This document shows, one piece after another, positions 50,605 through 61,588 of a DNA stretch of 64,000 nucleotides. The stretch is from Sipunculus nudus. Its lineage: Eukaryota; Annelida; Sipuncula; Golfingiida; Sipunculidae. The stretch lies in assembly GCA_026874595.1 (NCBI GenBank), contig CM049307.1, positions 34,514,862 through 34,578,861 on the forward strand. The letters are read 5' to 3'. The notes beneath the pieces are model-generated. The model was not told where the DNA came from. It saw only the letters and a list, made by a program, of their open reading frames with translations, and searched no databases. Made by a program: the position numbers and the translations under genes. Within the stretch, counting starts at the first letter, position 1. Each line of letters opens with the position of its first letter.

Positions 50605-51294
50605 TAAAAAAACATTGCTTATCAACTATATTTGCAAACTTATATTATGTTCGGGTGACATTGCATACAAAAAAAATAAAAAGTGTTACATATGATCACT
50701 AATCCCGACATCAATGTGTAGAGTGTTACTGTTAATGTTAATTAACTACGATCCAACACCCCTGTCGCATGAAGCAGGTCCCTTCCTGTGACCAAGTGCT
50801 GGTACCCCAGTCACTCTAAGTGTGTTGGAGCATGACTGGCCATATGGGGGGGGGGGGGGGGGGGGGGCAACCATTCCCAGTAGGAAGGCAGCCTCTGATT
50901 AAAGCAAAACTGAATTGATAGTGTGAAAGAATAGGCATTATAATGCTCTTGAATACACGAGATATCAAATTGGCAGAATCGCATTGCGTGAGATTTTAAA
51001 CTTGTGGTCGTGGCAGTCAAAAACTGCCCATCCTGTAAAAGGGATCAACTATTTACAGGAAACCACTGAAAAATTACCAGAAGTCATCCATGACCCACCT
51101 GTATTCCATAAAATTAAAAACTGTACAATTGCCCCCCCCCCCCCATTTTTACGTTGTACCCTCTGTGCCCCCCCCCCCCCACCACCATTTTCCTACACCT
51201 ATGATTACCAAACAAAAAACAGATGGACCATGAAACAGAGAAGATGTTCTGTTTTAATTTGAAAGCTGGGGATGACGGGGCCAGGTAACAGAAG
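50605..51294. other. Spacer with G and C homopolymers
   Basis: Holds a G run (about 50847-50867) and two C runs (about 51131-51144, 51169-51180). Pro-rich and Gly-rich frames here are artefacts. No gene is seen. Confidence 0.5.
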
Positions 51295-51768
51295 GGTCCA
51301 CCTAAACAACCATGAGACTGGTGTTTTGGGTACGTGTGATGAAACACAATGAAACACCCTTTAAAATTCAAATTTGAAGCAAAACACTGGCCTCGGTTAA
51401 TAAATTATCATCTGTTGTATATGTCAATGCAGAATTGTGCCATTGTTATGTAAAATAAAAGAAAGCAATCAAGTGTTTTGTACAACTGACAAGTTCTCTG
51501 CTTGTTTTTGACTTGCACCACTAGGGGACAGGGTCATAGCTGGCATAAATGGCTGCCGTGTCTGCCGTTGAACTGACCACGGCACAAAACACTCGTTTTT
51601 ATCTTTATTTCATAAATTTATGATACAATATTGCAGTGATATATTCATCAGATGATTATTTATCGATTGGTGTAACGTTTTGGGTTCAGGTTTGAACTTA
51701 AGTGGGTGTTTCATGGTGTTTTGTCACGTATACCCAAAACACCAGTGTTTTGGGTGTTTAGGGGGACC
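51295..51768. mobile_element. 474-bp MITE with long terminal inverted repeats
   Basis: The left end GGTCCACCTAAACAACC and right end GGGTGTTTAGGGGGACC are inverted, and the match continues inward (TGGTGTTTTGGGTA at the left against its complement at the right), about 65 bp in all. Both sides are flanked by AACAGAAG (left directly, right after AGC). The next element starts 10 bp later. Confidence 0.75.
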
Positions 51769-51778
51769 AGCAACAGAA

Positions 51779-51930
51779 GGGCTGGACTAAATACCGAAAT
51801 ACACTGAAAAACACTTAAATACACTGGAATAACACCAAAATACACTGAAATAGCACCAAAATACACTAAAATCACACCGAAATACACTTAAATAACAGTT
51901 AATACCACCAGTATATATGTTCAATACACA

Positions 51931-51961
<31 letters not shown>

Positions 51962-52824
51962 AATATACATATAAATATATACCTTAAAAATATATAATGT
52001 ATATTTATAATATGTATATGAATATATAAAACCAACTTTATGATCTATAAGAAACCTAGAAAATCTTCAATAATAAACTCCACAAATAGATCTGTTTTCA
52101 CAGTACAAATACAGGGAAGTGAACTTAATTTGACAAATTTAGTGATCATCTCTCTCTCTGTGCTTATAGGTTGGTCTTAGCAACTTGTTGTGTATATTTT
52201 TGTGTTCTTGACTTAGTTGGATGTTTCGTTTTAATTGAAACATCAAAGTACTTTTCCTTTGTCTGTTCTATTAACCAACATTCTGTTATTTCTTCCGTGC
52301 TATTTTGGATAAACATGTTCTCTCTCTCTCTCTCTGGTTTTTCTTGAAAATGATAATTATCATAATTATCTATTACATCTACATACCATTTGTTTGTGCT
52401 ATTAAAATTTATATTCCAGTATTTCCAGTGTATTTTTCGTATAGTTTCGGATACACTATGGTTAAGGTATTTACTATGAAATCGACATTCAATAAAAAGG
52501 GCAAGATGTACAGGCATTTATATGCACAGGGTTAGCAAATATATAATTAATTCAATATATAACACCAAAATAAACAAAAAAAAACCGAAACGACACCAAA
52601 ATACACTGAATTAACTGTCGTTAACACCAGTATAGGTGTACAATAAATAAATATATATATTTAATTATATATATTTTATATATCAGGTAAATATATATAT
52701 ATATATTTATATATATATATATATATATAAATATGTGTATTGAACACTGGTGAAAATGACTGTTTTTAGTGTATTTCAGTGTTTTTCTGTGTATTTCAGT
52801 GTCTTTCGGTATTTGGTCCAGCCC
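51779..52824. mobile_element. 1.05-kb foldback element with simple-repeat arms
   Basis: The left end GGGCTGGACTAAATACCGAA is inverted at the right end as TTCGGTATTTGGTCCAGCCC. The arms continue as ACACTGAAAAACACT-type repeats. The interior has AT microsatellites (51930-51985, 52660-52735) and a short CT run (52321-52335). The Ile/Tyr-rich frames inside are low-complexity artefacts. No transposase is seen. Confidence 0.75.
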
Positions 52825-52886
52825 TCACAGAATGCATCAGATTTATGTCCCTTGGCGTGGGAGTGAGAGACGAGGGATAAATGCGC

Positions 52887-52913
52887 AAGTCTCATGCCCA
52901 ATGCATGAGACTT
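52887..52913. repeat. Perfect short hairpin
   Basis: Arms AAGTCTCATGC and GCATGAGACTT (11 bp, perfect) around a CCAAT loop. Confidence 0.7.
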
Positions 52914-53324
52914 CGCTTGTCTGTTATAATGTTCCATAAAATTTTATATCAAGATCCCTCTAAATCGCGGATTTTCCGGGTTTCACCGTGTCCCCTCAAT
53001 ATGCTGTCAACAGTGGTCAAGAACGTGATATTGGGCGATAATATAAGAATTTATTTGAAAAAGAATTATTGTACCTCGATCTGTAATGTGAACTGTCTGT
53101 ATTAACGTATCTGTTTAATATACATCACCGTCGATTCTCAGTGTTTGAAACATATGCACATTAAGCTACTAAACACCCTGTTACCTCGATTGATCTATCG
53201 TCTGTGGAACCACTGGGAACAGCTGTACACATGAGTTTACGCATTCTCCACACAGCAGATCTATCTATGTAAGTTCATATGCACATATCTTGACCCTGCG
53301 CTGGAGGTTGAGGTTTACGGCCAA

Positions 53325-54330
53325 GGTACGGAATAAACCCTGATGTCGGATGTCAGATGCCAAACCTGACGTACGTGATCACGGATGCCTCACTTTTAAT
53401 AAGACGTTATACCAGCAAATAGACGAATGAGAACGTGAATTTTCAGAGAACGTTATACGAATGAATGTGTATAAACATGTGTATACGGATATTAGAATAA
53501 TTATTATGCGACCTTCTCACCATACCACATATTCGATGAAAACAATTATATGATAAACGCTAAATGATTTTACATTGAACATTCATTATATATTATTATA
53601 AATAATCATGCTATAACACACATATGCACCTAACTGAAAGATTTAATTTGATGTTGGACTTATTAATTGAAATATAATATGAAATGGAAAAATCTTGTGG
53701 TGTACCATAATAAGAACTATCATGCATTTTCATGTAGTATCAAATAATGAAAAACGGAGAAATTTTATAATTAGCCTTTAAGCAAGGAATATGTTAATGT
53801 ATCTCTAATTAAATAATGAAAACGTAATCGTCCGGGTATATCAAAAATTCATATTATACGATTTGAAAATATGTTTGTTACAGGCCTTGGGTATCTTACA
53901 TATAATGGTGCCAAAGAAAATAAATACGTCCTTATTTTACTTTTATTATAAATATGGAAAATAAAGTACCTTTACATGAATTTAATTTAATACAATACTG
54001 AAAACATATCATGCTACTTTTAGACTTTAGATAATAAGTGCAAAGTCCCACAGGAAGCGCAGGCCAAAAACCTACTGAACCTCTGTCTCCGTTAAGAGTC
54101 ACTCAAGCTCGGGTGATACCTTGCGTGTATCCATGCATCCTTGTTTCTGGTATTTAAACACAATAAAGGTAATATGTTCATACTTTTTTGTTTACTGAAA
54201 ACACCCAAATATGTTCTGATTCTTCTGTTTACATGTTTATATAAGTAAGACAGAGATTAACGGCAACCTTGGCATCCGTCATCAAACTTCTGACATCCGA
54301 GTTTTATCTCGTACCTACTGCCGGTAAGGT
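53325..54330. repeat. Possible element bounded by about 75-bp imperfect inverted repeats
   Basis: Left: GGTACGGAATAAACC, TCGGATGTCAGA, GATCACGGATGCC. Right, in reverse complement: GGTACGAGATAAAAC, TCGGATGTCAGA, GATGACGGATGCC. The shared boxes keep their order but have different spacing. The interior is AT-rich with no coding signal. No target duplication was identified. Confidence 0.45.
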
Positions 54331-54830
54331 CCCCTGCCACCGTAGCCGATGACGAAAAAAACTTGCTAAAAACTTGCATAATCGGGGAAACCCGGTTAAA
54401 ACGGTCAAAATGGCCGAAACCGCAAGTACAAGGGCTATGAGTCTCGAAGCAGTGTCGTTCACATGATCGAGTTCGGCTCTCGAATGGCATGGCTGGGTCT
54501 CCGCTGCTGGGATCGGTGGAGGGAATGTGGGTTGCTTCTGGCTTTGTGGCCATGGATGCTGTAGCTTTCTAAAAAGGACAACGGCTCGAGATGGACGATG
54601 GCGCCCTCTACGGCTCCCTGCTTGGCTTGGCGTGGCACTGCGACTGTTGGCTCAGAGAACATGCTTTAGGAGCACACAGGGCTCAGGTCTTGACCGCAGC
54701 AACCTGTAATTGCTCGATGAGCGTATACTTCTTTTGGCTTGGCTTGGCCACCGTATGCGATTACAAATTGAATGCGCCTTTAAAATTGCTCTGCTTGGGA
54801 CGAATGCATGGCAACCTGTCCTGCATTATC
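54262..54830. promoter_or_regulatory. GC-richer, CpG-containing island; possible first exon or promoter
   Basis: Clearly richer in GC and CpG than the surrounding DNA. On the minus strand an ATG at 54553 opens 98 codons of mixed composition with no recognisable domain, and a GTACGA donor-like site lies near 54316. On the plus strand a GTAAGG donor follows CTGCCG at about 54325. Either strand could carry a first exon. I do not recognise a product and do not call a gene. Confidence 0.4.
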
Positions 54831-56318
54831 TGGTTCTTATACTGAGTGATTTTTTTATATAATTAATTATCTCGAATATTGTAGAATTATTTAGAATTAT
54901 CTCGAAGTATTTTAATGAGATATTTGTTGCAAGATAATTTATTGTTTTAAAGAATATCCACAAACCCTTGCCGCGTAACTCCATTCATCTGGGATTTTTT
55001 TTTTTGCATAAACTCAAGAGCTCTATAAATTATGTTTAAAGATAAATCTTGCAGTCCCCGAATGTAACAAATTTGATATTGAGGTTCCATTGATTTACAC
55101 ACGCGCTCACGCTTATACCCATGTATACTCTCTGTACGTATCTGCGAGTAATGTTTCTTTTTAAGTTTAGTTCTTTTCACCCAGAAAGTTATTTGTACTA
55201 ACCTTAAGACGACAGGAGACTGCCTCGCAAGTTACAGAAAATTAGCATTTAATTACGATCTTTTAACTGTATGAAATAAGGTTAAAACAGTCCAAATTAA
55301 TTCCTAGGAAAAGATTCATATTATACCCATACGGAGTACTGTACTTTACAACTGAATCTAAATAAAAGAAATAGTTTAAACTGATATGAATTTGAAAATG
55401 ACTTGTTTAAAAAAATCTGGTCTACAACAATTTTTTTTAAAAAGGAAAATAATGACTCGGGTTGCATGTCGTTCTTTCATATCATTTTGGCACACATCAA
55501 TCTGAAGGACGACATAAATGCAATATAAATTGTATAATGTGCATGACTGGCGCCATTAGTTCAGACTTTCAAGACACTTACATGATATAGCATCACAATA
55601 ATTCTCGCAATATATATATACAGCTTAACAGAATGAGAAACATAATAATAATAAGAAGAAGAAGAAGAAAAGGAACACTACAAGCGGAAATCTGCATCCC
55701 CAGGAATTGCGCATGAACCTATAGCTGGGACGCACCATCCCTGACAAGAGAGATAATATTGTATCCCAAGAATGACAAGTCGAGGATACTTTGGTTTAAT
55801 TTGGTTTTGTTTTATAGTGTATAATTTATAATCATTTAAAATAAACTTTTCTTGTATATATGAACAGATACAGACATTCATTGTCATCGTTTACATCTGT
55901 TGGTTATTTCTCCAAGGGGTTGCAGTAATTACAATATATAGGCCTAAGTAATTTTATTTTATGCATACATACAGTTGCATTGTATATACATGCATCTGAA
56001 TCCGTTCATAGTATATATATAGGCCTATATTATAATATATACTATATGAATGGATTCAGATGTACGTATACATATATGGTCCGTCCCTCGTTGCTGTGGT
56101 AACCTGTTACGGTCAGTTTTTATGTATATAGATCGCTTTGTTGATTGTGATAACAACTAAGCATTGCTTACACATATTAATGATCTTTTGGTAAATGTAT
56201 CAAATGTATATGATTATATGACTATAGTGGTTAAAAGAAGTATCAATCAATCGACTAGAATACATGCATGAAGCTTGCACTGAAAACTTTTCGTTCATAT
56301 ATGTGTGGAAAAATGCGA
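54831..56318. other. AT-rich intergenic DNA
   Basis: No gene is recognised. Contains a small AAT/AAG microsatellite (about 55645-55672) and the hairpin at 55981-56072. Confidence 0.5.
55981..56072. repeat. Long imperfect hairpin
   Basis: The left arm, with GCATCTGAATCCGTTCATAG (55992-56011), pairs with the right arm, with ATGAATGGATTCAGATG (56046-56062). Pairing extends outward through TGTATA/TATACA and inward through AT-rich sequence, giving a stem of about 35-40 bp with few mismatches. Confidence 0.75.
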
Positions 56319-56326
56319 GTTCCTTG
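56319..56326. repeat. Target-site duplication, left
   Basis: GTTCCTTG, repeated exactly at 57839-57846 on the other side of the hAT-type element. Confidence 0.9.
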
Positions 56327-57838
56327 TAGGGCCCTGCGCGGGCCGAAAAATTGAACCCGCACCCGCCCCGCATCATGCCCTGTCAGCCCGCCCCGCAATC
56401 AAAGAAAATAATTTAGCCCGCCCCGCAGTTACTATGATTCTTTCAGCCCGCACCCGCCCCTCAAAATTTTCTTTTAGCCCGCACCCGCCCCGCCCCGCAT
56501 TTTTTTTTCAAGTTTCCGGCCCGCAGTCCAGCCCGCAAAATAATTTTTAAAAAAGTTTTCTGATCCAAAGGTTTACATATCAAGAATATTTTACAGCACT
56601 TATATAAGCCACGCTTATTATAAATATATGTGAAATGTTTGATGGCTGGAATGAAAAATTTTTACAACATAATTCATAAAAATATTTAAAGACATATTTG
56701 ATTGGTTAAATGGATTTAATACATACACAATAATTTAACACAACATAAATATGTTTTCATATTTTACAGGGGAACTATACAAGCCTTTGGTTTATTGTGT
56801 ATGTTTCTACTAAAAAAAAGTAAAGGAAAAAAAACTAGATTTCTTTAAAGTGTGTTTACCCAAAGTTAACCTTTGGAATTGTATTGGCTAATCACAAGCA
56901 ATCAAACTACTGAGATGTGTTGCTGGTTAAAATCTTTTCAGTCATAATCTGCTAATTAGCTGAAACTGAGACTAATCAGGTCAAGGGAGTAAAGGGGTAA
57001 TCTGACTGATGTGGCTTTAGGTTCAGGATGTTCATTGAGACAGACATGACCAGAGCGGTGTTTCTTATAGCACTCATCACCACATTATGCAGTGCCCAAA
57101 CAGGGATTTGACCAGCCAGTGGTCAATGTCAGTTACAATTATACAGCACATGGAGTTACAATTAGATTAGGAGTCCACCTTAGGCTTTGTGGAGTGCTAG
57201 GTCAATTGAGCCACCTACAGAGCCAGCTGTAGCCACACACTTGTCTATTACAAGATAAAAGGTAATCAAGCCATATTATGTAATATGTGAGACCTGACAC
57301 AGCCACAGGGTTACAGTCCATATACAACATCAGGCCAGGTATAACTTTATACAAAGTTATGACCAGCTTCCATTGCAAGGACAATTATTCAAAATCTAGA
57401 TTCCAAATTAATGATGCATCATCTTTTTTGTATAACAAATTGACGTTATACCTAGAAAAGACACATTCGCATAGTGTTCTTACAACTGTCAGTCGGTGCA
57501 AGGGGTTAACAGGAATAAATTGATATTTATTCAAATTTATCTTTTCATATATTACTATTTTTGTGACACCTGAAAACATTTTATACAAAATATCAATGTC
57601 TTCAAATGATAGTTATTTTTATGTAAACTTTTATGTTCATATTCTACTGAACTGCCAGATCATCAACCCGCAGCCCGCCCCGCCCCGCACAGACTTAATT
57701 TTGACCCGCCCCGCCCCGCACTTTCTAAGATGTAGCCCGCCCCGCCCCGCAAAGAATCCTATGCGGGAGCCCGCGGGGGACCGCGGGCTGCGGGCCCCCG
57801 CGGGTTGTGGGTCAAAACCCGCCCCGCGCAGGGCCCTA
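56327..57838. mobile_element. hAT-type non-autonomous element
   Basis: 1512 bp. Perfect 16-bp terminal inverted repeats TAGGGCCCTGCGCGGG, flanked by an exact 8-bp duplication GTTCCTTG. An 8-bp duplication with TAGGG-type ends is characteristic of the hAT superfamily. Both subterminal regions are tandem CCCGCCCCGC-rich repeats (56355-56530, 57665-57830) in inverted arrangement; the centre (56540-57650) is AT-rich and non-repetitive. No transposase frame exists, so it would depend on an enzyme supplied elsewhere. Confidence 0.88.
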
Positions 57839-57920
57839 GTTCCTTGGAAGCTTTATTGTCACAGAAATATTATATATGCCCTGTGTGAACCGATTTTATG
57901 CACATGAGGGTATATAGGAG

Positions 57921-58501
57921 CATTATACGGGAGTGAAATTCAGGGGGATAAAACACCAAGTGCCCCGACATTTTCGCTTTTAAAAATTTTTGGGTTCAAT
58001 GCCTAATAGATGTCTTCTACACCTCACTATAAATAATATATTAATATTTTATCAATTGTTTAAGTTATATAGGAAAAATAATTGTCATTTCATTACTTAT
58101 TTTTATTAACCTGATATGCTCCTACGTGACGTCATTGACAAATATATATCAAATGTGGGTTCACTATAAATATTCGTAGATCAGTTAGAACATTGAGTGA
58201 ACCCACATTTTCTCAACAAAAAACTGCCTAGCAGCTTTCTACTATATACTGATATAAATAATATACAATAGTATTTTATAAGTTATAAATATGCAGTCAA
58301 AAATAAGTGGCACTTCTCAACTAATTTTTCTGGAGGTGTTACGCGACGTCATTGACAAAAATACCATGCAAAATTCGGTTCACATTGTACAAAATAAATG
58401 TGGTTCACAAGCAGAAAGGTGGAAATCGTAAAAATAAAAATGTTGGTTCAGATGGTGTTTTATCCCCCCCCCCCCCCCCCCGAGGTTCATCCCCGTATAA
58501 T
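57921..58501. mobile_element. 581-bp MITE with CATTATACGG ends
   Basis: The left end is CATTATACGGGAGTGAA followed by GGGGGATAAAACACCA (57943-57958). The right end gives TGGTGTTTTATCCCCC (58453-58468), a C-run expansion, then CCCCGTATAATG: a perfect 16-bp inverted pair plus outer ends. Inside, an ACG-GACGTCATTGACAAA box occurs twice (about 58134 and 58340), each followed by GGTTCAC-type sequence. No coding sequence; target duplication unclear. Confidence 0.75.
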
Positions 58502-59837
58502 GTACCTTTACTCATGATTCCCTTTTACAGTACACGTGAACAATTGCTACTTATTTAAGGTCATTAATTTATACATCGTAACTGAAACACATTTATTGTC
58601 ACTATACATTTAAGCTGAACAGGTCGTTCCAAATATCTAAAACATTCATTTTGCGATTCTTCAGGTGTAAAAAGTTGTATTAATGTTGATTCATATTTGT
58701 CGAAAGGTGTATGTTTGCACATGATCGAGGTTTATGATTCAATCATCTGATAAATATGATTTCCGGATAACTACTAACAGCTTAACAGCAAGGTCACATT
58801 AAGTATAAAAAGGAAATTGTGTATGTCTTGGCTGGATGTAACAAAAAATATGACCAAGTCGAGACTTTTAAGGGATAAAAAGAAAATATGTCGAACCCAG
58901 TTCATTACAGAAAGATTGACTATATGCAAATGTAAGGAAGAAAAAACTATGTCATGAAAACTCAGTCTTTCATATGCCATATACTTAGGGGACATGTAAG
59001 AACGGCCCACGGTGTCTTACTTTTACATGTCCTCAAATATTCTCAGATCCCATGCATCATGGCAGTTGGACTTGTTATATATAAGTCACACAAATATACA
59101 GAACACATGTATAAAAAGGTGGCAATTATATATTCCTCACAAATGCAGTCTGGTCGTATTCCAGTATGTACCGGTAGGTTCTAACCATACAGAAACTACT
59201 CAATAGGGAGACAACGTTTGAATAATTAGTATTAAACATGCAAGATTCACAATACCGTCCATGTCAATCATGACGATCATCACGCAAACTTCATTTGAAA
59301 GTATACACGACTTTCAGTTAACTCAAAGTCGCAGATTGGTTTTTGGTATACCGGTATTTTGCAAAAAAGCATATATTGTGTGCAAATGCTAACATTGTGA
59401 TGCTAAAGGTGATGCCCAACACTCCTAAAAAAGTGTTTTTTTTTCGGACAATGCTTTTCATGTTTAATAATCTTGTCTGCATGGTTAAATTGAAAATAAA
59501 TAATTAGTTTGAAAATCAGAGAATATAAAGTGATATGCTTGCAATAGTATTATTCAAATATACGCCTATTTATAAACACAAAAACGGACTAAGATACATA
59601 TAAGGAAATTATGTTAAAGGTACGTAATAATCGACAATAATATGCCGGTGTATTTCTCACGCTGTTGAGTTTACTCATTGTGTCTGAATGTATATAAAAG
59701 TTTCCTTGTATATTATCCCGGCACACTGACCTGCTCTCTTCAGTTCACCTGTTATATACATTGTAATGGTTCTTTGAACACATTCCTAGGGTATCCGTTT
59801 ACCATAACAAGACTTACTTACAAGAGGTCCCAGTTTT
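58502..59837. other. AT-rich intergenic DNA
   Basis: No gene or element ends recognised; open frames are short and of biased composition. Confidence 0.5.
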
Positions 59838-61588
59838 TAGCTCAGCTGACTGAAAGTCATCTGAGCTATAGCGATCACTCTTTGTCCGTCGTCCGTCTGT
59901 CCGTCTGTCCGTCTGTCTGTCTGTCCGTCTGTCCGTCTGTCCGTCCGTTAACCAGGCACAAATCGTAACCGCTGGACCTAGAACCTTGTAACTTGGGATT
60001 CTGAGAGGTCCATAAAAAATCTCCTTGGAAACCAGAAATTAGGTCTCTGTTACCCATATCCTTCGAGCTATGTGGCCCCAAAGTACCCCCCAGAAAAGTC
60101 AAAAATTTCATACAAAAACTTCAATATCTCATTAACTACTTGACTGATGGTCATGATTTTTGGCATACATATTGATCATGAGATGTTTCATCACTTCCTG
60201 CAGACTGGTGGCGCCACCTGTATTTTTCGATTTTTTAAGAATTTTTTTCTCTATTTTTGAGACCTTTAAAAATGTGAACATCTGTTAACAAGGCACAAAT
60301 CATAAAGACTGGACTTAGAATCTTAATTCTTGACACACTGAGAGGTCCATGAAAAATCTCCTTGGAAACCAGAAATTAGGTCTCTGTTACCCATATCCTT
60401 CGAGCTATGGGGCCCCAAAGTGCCCCCCAGAATAGTAAAAAATTTCATACAAAAACTTCAATATTTCAATAACTACATCACTGATGGTCTTCATTTTTGG
60501 CATACATATTGATCATGAGATGTTCGATCAGTTCCTGCAGACTGGTGGCGCCACCTGTACTGTTTGATTTTTTATGATTTTTTCCTCTATTTTTGAGACC
60601 TTTGAGGATGCTGTCATCTGTTAGCATGGCACAAATCGTAACGACTGGACCTAGAATCTTCATTTTCGACACACTGAGAGACCTATGAAAAGTCTCCATG
60701 GAAACCAGAAATTAGGTCTCTGTTACCCATATCCTTCGAGCTATGGGGCCCAAAAATACCCCCCAGAATAGTCAAAAATTTCATACAAAAACTTCAATAT
60801 CTCATTAACTACATCACTGACGGTCATGATTTTCGACATACATATTGATCATGAGATGTTTCATCAGTTTTTGCAGACTGGTGGCGCCACCTGTATTTTT
60901 CAATGTTCACGAATTGTTTTCTCCATTTTTGAGACCTTTAAGGATGTAGTTATCTGTCAACAGGGTACAAATCGTAACGACTGGACCTAGAATCTTCGTT
61001 CTTGACACACAGGGAGACCCATGATAAGTCTCCATGGAAACCTGAAATTTGGTCTCTGTTACCCATATTCTTTAAGCTGTATGGGTCCAAAATAACCCCC
61101 CCCCCCGCCCAGAATAATGGAAAATTTGATACAAAAACTGCAGTATTTCAATAACTACAACACTGATGGTCATGATTTTCGGCATACATATTGATCATGA
61201 GCTGTTCCATCAGTTTCTGCAGACTGGGTGTGCCACCTCTATTTTTTTTCAAATTTTTTTCGAATTTTTTTTTTTTTTTTGAGACCTTTAAAGATGTGGT
61301 TATCTGTCAACAGGGTACAAATCGCAACAACTGGACCTAGAATCTTCATTCTTGTCATGCAAGGAGGCCCATGAAAGGTGCCTGTGGAAACTTGAAATTA
61401 GGTCTCTGTTACCCATATCCTTCAAGCTATAGGACTCCGAAGTATCCCTCAGAATAATGGACAATTTGATACAAAAACTGAAGTATCTGAACAACTAATG
61501 CAGAGATCACCATGATTTTTTGCATGGATATTGACCATTAAGTGTTTTTATTAGTTTCTGCAGACTGGTGGAGCCACCTGTATTTTTG
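59838..61588 (+). mobile_element. Helentron-like family 1 element, first part
   Basis: Opens with hairpin 59838-59868 and a GTCC/GTCT microsatellite (59881-59948). About five units of 338-345 bp follow, in the opposite orientation to the 38-42 kb array; the box GGTCTCTGTTACCCATATCC lies at 60041, 60380, 60717 and near 61050 and 61401, and GGTGGCGCCACC near 60209, 60545 and 60881. It is broken at 61588 by a nested element and resumes at 62759. Confidence 0.82.

Noticed and set aside
50984-51371. Pro-rich and Gly-rich frames
   Set aside because: They are generated by C and G homopolymers.
51787-52535. Ile/Tyr-rich and mixed frames inside the 1.05-kb foldback element
   Set aside because: They cross AT microsatellites and simple-repeat arms; no transposase motif is visible.
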